From positions 1-64,000 of the forward strand of contig NZ_FZNL01000018.1 in NCBI RefSeq assembly GCF_900187965.1: a DNA stretch of 64,000 nt, written 5' to 3'. The position numbers and the translations under genes are program-made. Source of the DNA: Flavobacterium sp. ov086. Lineage in GTDB: Bacteria > Bacteroidota > Bacteroidia > Flavobacteriales > Flavobacteriaceae. Position 1 is the stretch's first letter. Every line of letters starts with the position of its first letter. This document shows positions 1 through 7,728 of this stretch, piece after piece. The notes below the pieces were generated by a model, which did not search any database, was not told the DNA's origin, and was given only the letters and a program-made list of their open reading frames with translations.

Positions 1-2291
1 GTAATCACATAACTTACACTGGTGGTTCCGCCCTGACATAAGTTGGGTGCAACAGGATTACCTTGAAAAACTCCTTTCGGATCACAACCTCCACTTACGC
101 TAAATCCTTGTTTGAAGGTTTCGAAAGCTGTATTTACAGCCTCCTGATCTGCATAAGCACAAGCTGAAGCGGTAAACGGATCCGGTGATACCGGAATTAC
201 TTCCGCCGGAGCGGTGATAGTGAAAGTAGCTGAGCAAGATTTCTGTAATCCGCAAGCATCAGTAACGTTGTAATTTACAGTTACAGATCCACCACATAAA
301 GCCGGAGGAGTCAAATTCTCTAATCCTGTAATTGTTAAAGTTCCGTTACCTCCTGAAGCTGAAAAACCTTGTTTAAAGATTTCGAAAGCAGCATTAACTG
401 CAGTCTGATCAGCATATGTACAAGAACTTTTTATATTATCTCCGGGACAAACTATATTAATAGGTGTTGGCGGAGTATCCGTAATAGTTACGGTATCTGA
501 TGCCGGACATCCATTTATTGGGTCGGTGACTGTTAATGTATAAGTTCCTGCTTTATTAATCGTTGGGGTTAGAGTTGTACCGCCCGAAACAATATTCCCG
601 TCCACTGTACTCCATAAATAAGTAGCATTAGGTGTACTTGATGAGCCCGACAATTGTATTGATGTTATCAAACAAGTTAAGGCTTTATCGTTTCCTGCAT
701 TAACATTTGGCGGTACTTTATTTTCAAGAACTGTGACGGTTTTTTTTGCAAAACAGCCTTCTAAATTAGTATATGCATATACGGTATAAACCCCTTTAAC
801 AGATACAACCGGTGCATTTCCTGCTATAAATGGCCCATCGGCAATACCATCAGGTGAAGGTCCGTACCATTTTATAATAGCATTTGCAGGAGTTGGTGTT
901 GCTGTTAAAGTTGCTGTTGGATTATTACAGGTTAATGGGTTACTAACATTACCTACTACGGCTACATCAGTAATGTTTCCGAATAAAAATGGTCCTGAAA
1001 AATCTTTTAATTCTGAAGTAAATGAAGATGAAGATCTTGTTTTTACTAATAGTGAACCTAATAAATTTGAGCAGGGACTTTGATTAATATTTCTACTATC
1101 TAATCCTAAGGCTGTCAAATTAAGTCCAAACTCTGCAAACTGCAAAGCTTCAAAATCATTTTGAAAAGAGGCTTGCGAACCTCTCAAAGTTCCCCAAGGT
1201 GGCCCTAATGTAGAAGCAGTTACATTAACAACTGCAAAAACATCTCCATTAATACCTCCGCCTTTTGCATTTATTTCTGCATATCCGTAAGGAGGTGCAC
1301 CATTACCCTGGTCAAAAACACCGGTAAGATCAAAAGGTCTGTTTGGTTTTGAATTAAAAGAAGCTACATCAGCACTAGACATCCAAACTCTTACACTAGC
1401 GATTGGTTTTGTACCACCATTTTCAAAATCGATGGCGACAATTACGTCCCCTGGAACAAGTATTTTTCCGGTGCCGTCAAAAGTCCATGCTGTGTGTCCA
1501 GACTGACCGCCTGTACCAACTAAAGCTCCACCGTTAAAAGTAACTTCTGTTCTGAAAAATTCAAAATCAAAATGTGAATTCCCATCAGAGGAAATTTTAG
1601 ATGCTCCTCCATATCCCCATAAAACTCCGTTAGGATTAATTGCTAATGCAGCTGGAGATAAATCTCTTTTCAAATAACCGAATACATCAACAATATCATC
1701 TTTTTGAGGAATACTACCTGAGCCTAAAGCCCAAGTGGTAGGATTATCACCATTCTTATTAGAATTTCCAGAAAAAATACTTGAGTCGCTGTTGTTTTGT
1801 GTAGAATTTCCATCACGCCCGTAAACGGCATCAATCCACAAAAAATTACCAACCATAGTATTTTTTGGTTTCGACATTCTTTTTTCAAATGTAAAATTAT
1901 TATTCGATTGGATTGATGTTTTTAGCCCTGCCGCATTAGTCTGATCAATAACATTTTCGCCGGTTCCAGCAGCAAAAGCTGAACTAAAAAACCAGTCATC
2001 ATAAATACCAGAAGTCGTAGGGGGAACTAAAAATTGCTCTTTGTTTGCATAAACGTCAGCATCAATACCAAAATTAGCTTTTACAGCTGCTCCTGATATG
2101 GCTTGCGAATACAAATAAGGGTGGAAAGCAAATAGCATAAAAAGTACCGTCAAGTAAAATTGATACTTTTTGTGCATAATAATTTTCATCAAATTGAAAT
2201 TTGGGAAAATTAAATTAGTAAAAGAACAACGAAAGATTTTACACAATTCATGACGTGTAATCTTCATGTGATAAAAAATAGTTTTTTTCAT
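1..2291 (-). CDS. Giant secreted adhesin with HYR/Ig-like repeats (5' part only)
   Basis: An open frame runs off the left edge of the window, so only the N-terminal ~760 residues are present. Possible in-frame starts are 2291, 2267, 2189 and 2177. The hydrophobic export segment (FYLTVLFMLFAFHPYLYSQA) follows the 2177/2189 starts, so 2291 would give an unusually long charged N-region. The body has a ~350-residue N-terminal domain of unknown type, then Ig/PKD-like segments and at least two near-identical ~90-residue units with the motif CxYADQxAVNxAFExFKQGF at about 340-470 and 90-220. This architecture is typical of Bacteroidetes surface adhesins that end in a gliding-motility or type IX secretion C-terminal domain, but that end lies outside the window. 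Likely role: cell-surface adhesion or gliding. The family call is fairly secure; the start is not. Confidence 0.8.
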   Translation of the reverse strand, partial: MKKTIFYHMKITRHELCKIFRCSFTNLIFPNFNLMKIIMHKKYQFYLTVLFMLFAFHPYLYSQAISGAAVKANFGIDADVYANKEQFLVPPTTSGIYDDWFFSSAFAAGTGENVIDQTNAAGLKTSIQSNNNFTFEKRMSKPKNTMVGNFLWIDAVYGRDGNSTQNNSDSSIFSGNSNKNGDNPTTWALGSGSIPQKDDIVDVFGYLKRDLSPAALAINPNGVLWGYGGASKISSDGNSHFDFEFFRTEVTFNGGALVGTGGQSGHTAWTFDGTGKILVPGDVIVAIDFENGGTKPIASVRVWMSSADVASFNSKPNRPFDLTGVFDQGNGAPPYGYAEINAKGGGINGDVFAVVNVTASTLGPPWGTLRGSQASFQNDFEALQFAEFGLNLTALGLDSRNINQSPCSNLLGSLLVKTRSSSSFTSELKDFSGPFLFGNITDVAVVGNVSNPLTCNNPTATLTATPTPANAIIKWYGPSPDGIADGPFIAGNAPVVSVKGVYTVYAYTNLEGCFAKKTVTVLENKVPPNVNAGNDKALTCLITSIQLSGSSSTPNATYLWSTVDGNIVSGGTTLTPTINKAGTYTLTVTDPINGCPASDTVTITDTPPTPINIVCPGDNIKSSCTYADQTAVNAAFEIFKQGFSASGGNGTLTITGLENLTPPALCGGSVTVNYNVTDACGLQKSCSATFTITAPAEVIPVSPDPFTASACAYADQEAVNTAFETFKQGFSVSGGCDPKGVFQGNPVAPNLCQGGTTSVSYVI

Positions 2292-2356
2292 AATAATAGT
2301 ATTTAAAATACCATTACACTAGTAAAAACGCGGAAGTTTACAGATTTGGAAATTAC

Positions 2357-2488
2357 ATGAAAAATAATAAACCATCTTCAAAAAGTTATGAAGTACAAAA
2401 TCTAAAAACTCTTTTAAAAAGAATTGACCCTCAGAAAAAATCTGACTTTAACGATCATGGGGTAAAAACATTTGTTAAAATTAGTTAA
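2357..2488 (+). CDS. Small hypothetical protein (43 aa)
   Basis: A short open frame with a coding-like, lysine/serine-rich product (starts MKNNKPSSKSYEVQNLKTLL). It stands alone in the gap between the divergent adhesin gene and the esterase. There is no signal peptide, no membrane segment and no recognised domain. An A-rich leader precedes the ATG. It could be chance, and there is no functional evidence. Confidence 0.3.
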   Translation: MKNNKPSSKSYEVQNLKTLLKRIDPQKKSDFNDHGVKTFVKIS

Positions 2489-2596
2489 TAACGTAAATGC
2501 TCTTACTTAAAAAGAAGTAAAATCGATATCATTCAAATAAAATCGACGAACGGAATGCAACAATAAGAAAAGTAGTATATAATATTTTAAAAAAAT

Positions 2597-2647
2597 AAAA
2601 ATCAGAACTTTATAAATTTTAAAAAATAAAATAAAGCTCTGATTTTT
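2597..2647 (-). terminator. Stem-loop terminator downstream of the esterase
   Basis: AAAAATCAGA (2597-2606) pairs with TCTGATTTTT (2638-2647), giving U-runs on both strands. It lies directly downstream of the minus-strand esterase. Confidence 0.5.
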
Positions 2648-2721
2648 ATCAATATCTCAAAAAATAGACTTTAAATTAAACTATTAAAAGTCTTGTTAAT
2701 TAAAAAATATTAATTTCGTAA

Positions 2722-3582
2722 TTACTTCGTTTTGGGTTTAAAAAGTATTTTACTAAAAAACAACACATGATATGGCAATGAATTTTCCCAATAATCCCAG
2801 GTATGTGCTCCAGGACGTTCGGTATAATCGTGTTCTACTTTGTTATAAACCAATCTTCGGTGTAATTCTCTATTGGGTTCTATTAAAAAATCATCTACTC
2901 CACAATCTATAATCAGGGGTAGTTTGTTGGCTTTAATTTTATCGAGCATATTGATAACCGCATATTGCGCATACATTTCTGAGCTATCGCTTTTGTCGCC
3001 AAATACAGGCTGCATTAATTTTACTACTTGCGCCGATGATTCTCTATTTAGCATCACACTCATATCAACTGCACCACTCATACTTCCGGCAGCACAAAAT
3101 AAATCGGGATGTTTTGCCGACAAATACAAAGCACCGTGACCGCCCATCGAAAGTCCTGTAATCACTCTCCCACTTCTGTTGCTTATTGTTCTATATGTTT
3201 TATCTACTTTTTGAACTACTTCCTGCGTAATAAAAGTCTCAAACTGACTACCTTGATTTACGGGGCTATCGAGATAAAAACTAAAAACTTCTCCCTCTGG
3301 CATTACAATAATGATATTGTATTGATCTGATAAATTCTGTACTAGTTTTTTATTTGGTGTGTTTTTCAACCAGTCGCTAAAGTGTCCGTAAGCGCCATGC
3401 AACAAATACATAACCGGATAAGTAGTTTTGCTTTTAGCATACGAATTTGGCAATACAACAGCGGCTTTGTAGGTTTTGCCCATTGCTGTACTGGCAACTT
3501 GTAATGTATCTACTTTTGCAGCGTAACTCATAGACGAGACGCACAAAAGAACCGTAAATACTAAGATTTTAAAGTTTTTCAT
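2722..3582 (-). CDS. Secreted alpha/beta-hydrolase esterase (esterase D / CE1 type)
   Basis: A 286-aa protein with a signal peptide (MKNFKILVFTVLLCVSSMSYA). The fold of the esterase D/acetyl-xylan-esterase family (PF00756) shows as YPVMYLLHGAYG (about 55-66, oxyanion region), the nucleophile elbow G143-L-S145-M-G, an acid in CGVDD (D230/D231) and H260 in RPGAH. It should therefore hydrolyse carboxylic esters in the periplasm or outside the cell; the natural substrate (feruloyl or acetyl groups on glycans, or other esters) cannot be read from the sequence. It is a single gene, oriented toward the adhesin, with a hairpin terminator downstream. The ATG follows an A/T-rich leader, as is usual in this phylum. 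Confident in family, not in substrate. Confidence 0.88.
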   Translation of the reverse strand: MKNFKILVFTVLLCVSSMSYAAKVDTLQVASTAMGKTYKAAVVLPNSYAKSKTTYPVMYLLHGAYGHFSDWLKNTPNKKLVQNLSDQYNIIIVMPEGEVFSFYLDSPVNQGSQFETFITQEVVQKVDKTYRTISNRSGRVITGLSMGGHGALYLSAKHPDLFCAAGSMSGAVDMSVMLNRESSAQVVKLMQPVFGDKSDSSEMYAQYAVINMLDKIKANKLPLIIDCGVDDFLIEPNRELHRRLVYNKVEHDYTERPGAHTWDYWENSLPYHVLFFSKILFKPKTK

Positions 3583-3700
3583 ATTTATTTTTTTTCGATT
3601 AAGGATTGTAAATATACCCTTTTTTCGAATTAATTATATGAAAAATCCGACCCGTTTTTTAAGGTGTTGAATTATGAATTTGTGATATTTTTTCTGCCAC

Positions 3701-3718
3701 TCCCGATAGCTATCGGGA
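3701..3718. repeat. Perfect 18-bp palindrome TCCCGATAGCTATCGGGA
   Basis: Fully self-complementary. A decayed look-alike (CTATCCCGAAGCTTCTGG) lies near 47592. It is probably a dispersed intergenic palindrome rather than a local operator. Confidence 0.6.
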
Positions 3719-3757
3719 TGCACAGATTAGAAGGATTTTTTCTTTGTGCTGAAAGAG

Positions 3758-3918
3758 TTGCCACGAATTACACTAATTTTCACTAATTGATATGCTGGAT
3801 ATTTTTTACCAAAGATTAAAATGATGTTATTAGAATATTAGTTGTAGAAAAAAAGTTTGCCATGAATTTCACTTATTCACAATAATTCAATTCGTGCTAA
3901 TTTGTGAAATTCGTGGCA
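3758..3918. repeat. GCCACGAATT-type inverted repeat element
   Basis: TGCCACGAATTACAC at 3758 and the hairpin arms TGCCATGAATTTCAC (3858-3872) / GTGAAATTCGTGGCA (3904-3918) belong to one repeat family. A further copy lies at 48909-48968. The element is non-coding and can fold into a long hairpin. Confidence 0.65.
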
Positions 3919-3972
3919 AAAAAAACCTGCGAAAACCCGCTCTATCCGTAAAATCCGTGGGCAAATTTTATC

Positions 3973-4845
3973 TTAGCTAATAATAATCTTATGTTCGTGA
4001 CGGTATTGCGATGCACTTTTACCTGTATATTGCTTAAAGGATTTACTAAAATGACTGAAATTATTAAAACCGCTTTCGTAGCACACTTCATTTATACTCA
4101 TTGGTTTTTCAGCCAGAAGTTTTGAGGCGTGAACCAAACGATATTCATTTACAAATTCAGTAAAAGTTTTGTTTGAAATCTTTTTGAAATAACGACAGAA
4201 TGAGGGCGTGGTCATACTCACCAGACTCGAAATTTCATCTATTGCAATAGATTCCTGAAAGTGATCTTTTACATAATTGAAAACTATATTGATTCGGTCG
4301 CTGTCCTGTGTTTGCAATTCCAGCGAGAAACCATCGGCGTTAAGCACAGTATAATCTTGTGAAGAATCTAATTCGTCCAGAATACTCAAAAGTGTCAGCA
4401 AGCGCTCAAACGGAAGCTGATGCTCCATCATTTCGATTTTCTTGCCAATATGTTTTTTAGTTTCTCCGCCAAAAGCAATTCCAACTTTGGCCTGTTTAAA
4501 AATATTATGAACCTTTTTCATTTCTGGAGCGATAAAAAAATCATTCCCCAAAAATTCCGGTTTAATATGAATAACGGTTTCGTTTTTGTTTCCCGTTTGT
4601 TCGTTCGTAAAACCACAATGTGGCAAATTTGCACCTATTAAAATCAAATCACCATTGGTATAATAAGAAACGTGGCTTCCTATTTGTCTCTTTCCTGCTC
4701 CACCATTTATAAAGACCAATTCAATCTCCGGATGGTAATGCCATAAATGAGCTTTACTGTTGGTCTTTTCGGCGTGTTTCGTGTAGGTAAAAGAGCTTCC
4801 GTAGGAGTTTGATATCACTTCAAGAGCCGGGGCGATAGTCTTCAT
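3973..4845 (-). CDS. AraC-family transcriptional regulator with cupin sensor domain
   Basis: A 290-aa protein. Residues ~15-110 look like a cupin-type AraC sensor domain (KAHLWHYHPEIELVFINGG). Residues ~185-285 are the double helix-turn-helix of AraC/XylS proteins, with IAIDEISSLVSMTTPSFCRYFKK as the first HTH and SINEVCYESGFNNFSHFSKSF as the second. It is expected to bind DNA and respond to a small ligand, often a sugar. The gene is divergent from a pair of secreted-protein genes whose promoters carry the same 37-bp motif found just upstream of this gene (4904-4940). That makes it the obvious candidate regulator of those genes and of itself; this link is inference. Confidence 0.9.
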   Translation of the reverse strand: MKTIAPALEVISNSYGSSFTYTKHAEKTNSKAHLWHYHPEIELVFINGGAGKRQIGSHVSYYTNGDLILIGANLPHCGFTNEQTGNKNETVIHIKPEFLGNDFFIAPEMKKVHNIFKQAKVGIAFGGETKKHIGKKIEMMEHQLPFERLLTLLSILDELDSSQDYTVLNADGFSLELQTQDSDRINIVFNYVKDHFQESIAIDEISSLVSMTTPSFCRYFKKISNKTFTEFVNEYRLVHASKLLAEKPMSINEVCYESGFNNFSHFSKSFKQYTGKSASQYRHEHKIIIS

Positions 4846-4903
4846 GATAATATCTTTAAATTATAATAGCAAATTTAACAAAAACACCTATAATAATTTA
4901 AAA

Positions 4904-4940
4904 TTTAACCTATATCGGTTTCGTGAATGAGAATACAGCA
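4904..4940 (+). promoter_or_regulatory. 37-bp conserved motif, copy 1 (upstream of the AraC gene)
   Basis: The sequence starts TTTAACCTATATCGGTTTCG and ends GAATACAGCA. It is nearly identical to copies at 5166-5202 and 6261-6297 and lies 59 bp upstream of the AraC start codon. This copy has no following TAATTTAG box. It is a candidate operator for autoregulation. Confidence 0.55.
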
Positions 4941-5165
4941 CAAAAAACAGCAAAACTCAACGGATAAAAACGGAGATTATTCGGCTATTTTTTCAAGACT
5001 GATTTTTTTATCCTTAATTTTTTAAATATATCTCATTTAATCAAAGATTTTATAAGTATATAGTAATTTTTGTAAGAATATTGGATAATTCAAAAATTGT
5101 TAATAAATTTGAAAAGGTTAAAAAATAATAGCTGAATTAACTAAAACGATCAAAATAATTCAAAT

Positions 5166-5202
5166 TTTAACCTATAACGCTTTCGTAAATGAGAATATAG
5201 CA
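5166..5202 (+). promoter_or_regulatory. 37-bp conserved motif, copy 2
   Basis: The copy reads TTTAACCTATAACGCTTTCG...GAATATAGCA. It ends 19 bp before the -33 TTG of the downstream promoter, the same spacing as copy 3, consistent with an activator site. Confidence 0.6.
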
Positions 5203-5221
5203 TATAAATTGGAAAATACAG

Positions 5222-5255
5222 TTGTGAAAAAATACTAATCCCTGAGGTAATTTAG
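5222..5255 (+). promoter_or_regulatory. Bacteroidetes-type promoter of the 5296 gene
   Basis: TTG (5222-5224), 23-bp spacer, TAATTTAG (5248-5255). This is close to the phylum consensus TTG/TAnnTTTG and is conserved with the promoter at 6317-6350. Confidence 0.6.
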
Positions 5256-5295
5256 CATCAGAAAATTAGAAGTAAAAACTTAAACAACAATAGTT

Positions 5296-5715
5296 ATGAA
5301 AAATATCTTAAAAGTAAGCTTAATATGTATAGTGCTTTTGACAGGAATGAGTACTTATGCAATTGATGGAAATGATAACGGAAATAACGATTTTAATCTT
5401 CATGTATTAAAAACGAATGGAAAAATGATCACGTTTGCTATGAATCAGACTAAAAAAGCAAACTTGACAATTTATGATAAAGAAGGTACTGTACTATATA
5501 CTGAAAATGCTTCAGGTAAAGACGGAATCTTAAGAACTTTTAGCTTAGAGGAATTGCCAACTGGAACTTATTTCTTAGAAGTTGAAGATAATGCAAAAAA
5601 AGTAAGACACGAAATTACTATTACTGATGGCACTTCGGTTTTATCATCAAAAGCAGTTTCGTCTGTTTATAAAGCAGGTTTCTCTGCAAACAATACAAGC
5701 GTAGTAGTACGCTAG
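5296..5715 (+). CDS. Small secreted beta-sandwich-like protein, paralogue 1
   Basis: A 139-aa protein with a signal peptide ending at ...MSTYA-ID. The mature ~115 residues are one domain with alternating strands. Landmarks are LTIYDKEGTVLYTE, GILRTFSLEELPTGTYFLEVED and KKVRHEITIT, a pattern resembling the beta-sandwich folds of Bacteroidetes secretion tails, but it is the whole protein and not a C-terminal sorting domain. Function unknown. It is ~75% identical by eye to the 6391 gene and more distantly related to the 7172 gene, so this is a tandem triplication. It has its own promoter and terminator (5790-5825), and the 37-bp motif upstream suggests control by the neighbouring AraC protein. 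Confidence 0.85.
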   Translation: MKNILKVSLICIVLLTGMSTYAIDGNDNGNNDFNLHVLKTNGKMITFAMNQTKKANLTIYDKEGTVLYTENASGKDGILRTFSLEELPTGTYFLEVEDNAKKVRHEITITDGTSVLSSKAVSSVYKAGFSANNTSVVVR

Positions 5716-5789
5716 AAAAGTTTATACTCGCATACAGTATAAAAATGAGGTTAGATAGTTAGTAAAGTTTAAAAACTGTATAGTTTTAG

Positions 5790-5825
5790 AAACAGCTCTT
5801 TGTGGTTATTGAGCTGTTTTTTTTT
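5790..5825 (+). terminator. Rho-independent terminator
   Basis: AAACAGCTC (5790-5798) pairs with GAGCTGTTT (5811-5819), followed by a T-run. It ends the 5296 transcript. Confidence 0.8.
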
Positions 5826-5847
5826 GCTTTATACTTTTTTGGAAGAT

Positions 5848-6145
5848 TGCCACGAAGGCGCGAAGGCGCAAAGTTTTTTTCTTTATGCTTAATTTTTAAC
5901 CGCAAAACACGCAAAGACTTTTTCTCTCTACTTAATTTTAATAACAAAGTACGCACAGGTTTTTATATTTAATCTTGCAAAGTCGCAAAGTTTTTTTTAA
6001 CCGCAAAGCACGCAAAGGTTTTTATATGCAAAGTTTAATACAAACGCAAAGTTCGCAAAGCTAAGTCAACACAAAGCTTTGCGAACTTTGAGTTTATTAT
6101 ACTCAATCCAGAATAAAAAAACCTTTGCGTGCTTTGCGGTTAAAT
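5848..6145. repeat. CCGCAAAG-family nested palindromic repeat, copy A
   Basis: The core is AACCGCAAAGCACGCAAAGG (5999-6018) pairing with its complement at 6121-6142. A second, inner pair encloses CGCAAAGTTCGCAAAGCT (about 6045-6062) and AGCTTTGCGAACTTTG (about 6075-6090). Degenerate extra half-units lie at 5848-5990. It is the same family as the elements at 52605-52850 and 53660-53896. Confidence 0.75.
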
Positions 6146-6260
6146 CTTTTTCTATACATTCTTTTTGTAAGAAACACGGATAAATTTACATTCTCTTAAT
6201 CCATACAAAACGTTGAAAAATAATAATCAAATTAACAAATACGATAAATATAATTCAAAC

Positions 6261-6297
6261 TTTAACCTATATCGGTTTCGTAAATGAGAATACAGCA
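6261..6297 (+). promoter_or_regulatory. 37-bp conserved motif, copy 3
   Basis: The copy reads TTTAACCTATATCGGTTTCG...GAATACAGCA. The first 20 bases are identical to copy 1 near the AraC gene. It ends 19 bp before the -33 box at 6317. Confidence 0.6.
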
Positions 6298-6316
6298 TCG
6301 AAATCAGCAAATAGAG

Positions 6317-6350
6317 TTGTGAGAAAATATGTATTTGATAAGTAATTTAG
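6317..6350 (+). promoter_or_regulatory. Bacteroidetes-type promoter of the 6391 gene
   Basis: TTG (6317-6319), 23-bp spacer, TAATTTAG (6343-6350). Geometry and flanks (TAATTTAGCATCAGA) match the 5222-5255 promoter. Confidence 0.6.
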
Positions 6351-6390
6351 CATCAGAGAATTAGAACTATTAATTTAAAAACTAAATACC

Positions 6391-6798
6391 ATGAAAAAGA
6401 TTTTAAAATTGAGTTTAGTATGTGCTGTACTTTTCACAGGAATGAGTACTTATGCAATCGACGGGAATGAAGATTTTAATCTTCACGTAATAAAAACGAA
6501 TGGAAAACTGATTACGTTTGCCCTTAATCAGGTAAAAAAGGCCAGTTTAGCAATTTATGACAAAGATGGTACTCTAATTTATGCTGAATCTGCTTCAGGT
6601 AAAGACGGGATTTTGAGAACTTTTAGTTTAGAAGAATTTCCAGCCGGAACTTACTATCTTGAAGTTGAAGATAATGTAAAAAAAGTGAAACATGAAATTA
6701 CAATAACTGACGATACTACGGTTTTGTCTAAAAAAGCAGTTTCTTCAGTTTACAAAGCAGGTTTTTCTGCTAAAGAATCCAGCGTTGCAGTACGCTAA
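6391..6798 (+). CDS. Small secreted beta-sandwich-like protein, paralogue 2
   Basis: A 135-aa protein with a signal peptide ending MSTYA-ID. The mature domain repeats the landmarks of the 5296 product: LAIYDKDGTLIYAE, GILRTFSLEEFPAGTYYLEVED and KKVKHEITIT, and a conserved tail SSVYKAGFSA. The upstream 130 bp are conserved with paralogue 1 (37-bp motif plus promoter), so gene and control region were duplicated together. Its own terminator lies at 6866-6905. Function unknown; it probably acts in the periplasm or outside the cell. Confidence 0.85.
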   Translation: MKKILKLSLVCAVLFTGMSTYAIDGNEDFNLHVIKTNGKLITFALNQVKKASLAIYDKDGTLIYAESASGKDGILRTFSLEEFPAGTYYLEVEDNVKKVKHEITITDDTTVLSKKAVSSVYKAGFSAKESSVAVR

Positions 6799-6865
6799 AA
6801 AATTCTGAATTCAGGAAGTCTAAAAGTGAGATTAGACTTATTGAAAAATTAAAATAATAGTCTTC

Positions 6866-6905
6866 AAAAAACAGCTCCTTAGACGTTCTCGAGCTGTTTT
6901 TTTAT
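6866..6905 (+). terminator. Rho-independent terminator
   Basis: AAAACAGCTC (6867-6876) pairs with GAGCTGTTTT (6891-6900) and a T-run follows. The stem sequence is nearly the same as that of the 5790 terminator, fitting a duplicated unit. Confidence 0.8.
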
Positions 6906-7101
6906 GCCTATTTTTTTCCGGCTCTCACTCAACTTATCTTTTTTGAAAAACTATTCTTAATAATTTCAAAAGACTGGTTTTTACGGGGTTAAAAAAATAC
7001 TAAAAAAAACATCTACGAGCCCAGTAATTACGTACATAGTTCAGCCAAAACTCTGAAACATCTTTAATTCAGCAATTTAGACTTATAAAAAAGTGATTTT
7101 T

Positions 7102-7134
7102 TTGCATAAAATTAAATTTTAATTTTTAGTTTTG
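7102..7134 (+). promoter_or_regulatory. Bacteroidetes-type promoter of the 7172 gene
   Basis: TTG (7102-7104), 22-bp spacer, TAGTTTTG (7127-7134), an exact match to TAnnTTTG. Confidence 0.65.
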
Positions 7135-7171
7135 GGCTCGCCTCAAATAGTAATAAACAATTAAAAAAGAC

Positions 7172-7558
7172 ATGACAAAATTTATCAAAATGGGCTTAGT
7201 TGTTGCCGTATTTTTAACAACAATTTTTACTTATGCAATTGATGGAAAAGGTGATTATATTTTAAATATAAAAACCGGAAATGGAAAAGTAGTTAGCTTT
7301 GCTATAAACACCATTGAAAAATCAATTTTCTCTATCTATGATGAAAACAATAATTTAGTTTACAAAGGAGATTCTGCTGCAGACAAATTAGAGATTTCAA
7401 AAACAATAAGCTTAGAAGGTTTTCCTTCTGGAACTTATACATTAGAAGTAAAAGAAAGCAGTAAAGTTGTAAAACACGAAATTAAAGTTGCAGCTAAAAA
7501 AGTAAAAGCAGTTAAGCTTGACGAATCGGTAAACGAAAGTCCTTCTTTCCGTCGTTAA
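7172..7558 (+). CDS. Small secreted beta-sandwich-like protein, paralogue 3
   Basis: A 128-aa diverged member of the same family: signal peptide ending FTYA-ID, then FSIYDENNNLVYKG, TISLEGFPSGTYTLEVKE and KVVKHEIKV. It keeps the strand pattern but has a different lysine-rich tail ending SFRR. Unlike its two neighbours it lacks the 37-bp motif and has a consensus promoter instead, so it is probably regulated differently. A decayed copy of its last ~20 codons and half its terminator lies at 12304-12373. Function unknown. Confidence 0.82.
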   Translation: MTKFIKMGLVVAVFLTTIFTYAIDGKGDYILNIKTGNGKVVSFAINTIEKSIFSIYDENNNLVYKGDSAADKLEISKTISLEGFPSGTYTLEVKESSKVVKHEIKVAAKKVKAVKLDESVNESPSFRR

Positions 7559-7577
7559 TTTTTTTGCCCTAAAAAAT

Positions 7578-7609
7578 TAAAAGCATCAGCCACGGCTGAT
7601 GCTTTTTTG
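7578..7609 (+). terminator. Rho-independent terminator
   Basis: AAAGCATCAGCC (from 7579) pairs with GGCTGATGCTTT, followed by T's. It ends the 7172 transcript; the A-run on its left makes it usable from the opposite operon as well. Confidence 0.8.
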
Positions 7610-7728
7610 TTTACTTCCCTTTTCTTATTCTAAATCAGATCAAAATAAAATGATCTGTATAAATATCAAGAAACAAATCAGGGTATGAAGTAGTAATAAT
7701 AGATAAAGCTAAATTCACTACAGCTTTT

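Larger units (their letters stand above)
3583..3972. other. Gene-free spacer with repeat elements
   Basis: There is no supportable gene in this 390-bp stretch between the esterase and the AraC regulator. It holds an 18-bp perfect palindrome (3701-3718) and two segments of the GCCACGAATT repeat family (3758-3789 and 3858-3918), listed separately. Confidence 0.6.
5716..6390. other. Gene-free spacer: terminator, palindromic repeats, promoter
   Basis: No gene is supported in this 675-bp stretch. It contains the terminator at 5790, the CCGCAAAG-type repeat (5848-6145), motif copy 3 (6261-6297) and the promoter of the next gene (6317-6350). Confidence 0.7.
6799..7171. other. Gene-free spacer
   Basis: It contains the terminator at 6866 and the promoter at 7102-7134. 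No open frame or repeat is worth calling in the rest, and the 37-bp motif is absent here. Confidence 0.6.

Noticed and set aside
5848..6145. Repeats of CGCAAAG as a CRISPR array
   Set aside because: Units are palindromic, irregular in spacing and not separated by unique spacers of constant length; no cas genes.
5296..6798. The small secreted proteins as free type IX C-terminal sorting domains
   Set aside because: The strand pattern is reminiscent, but they lack the usual terminal motif and a cargo domain, and end in different tails.
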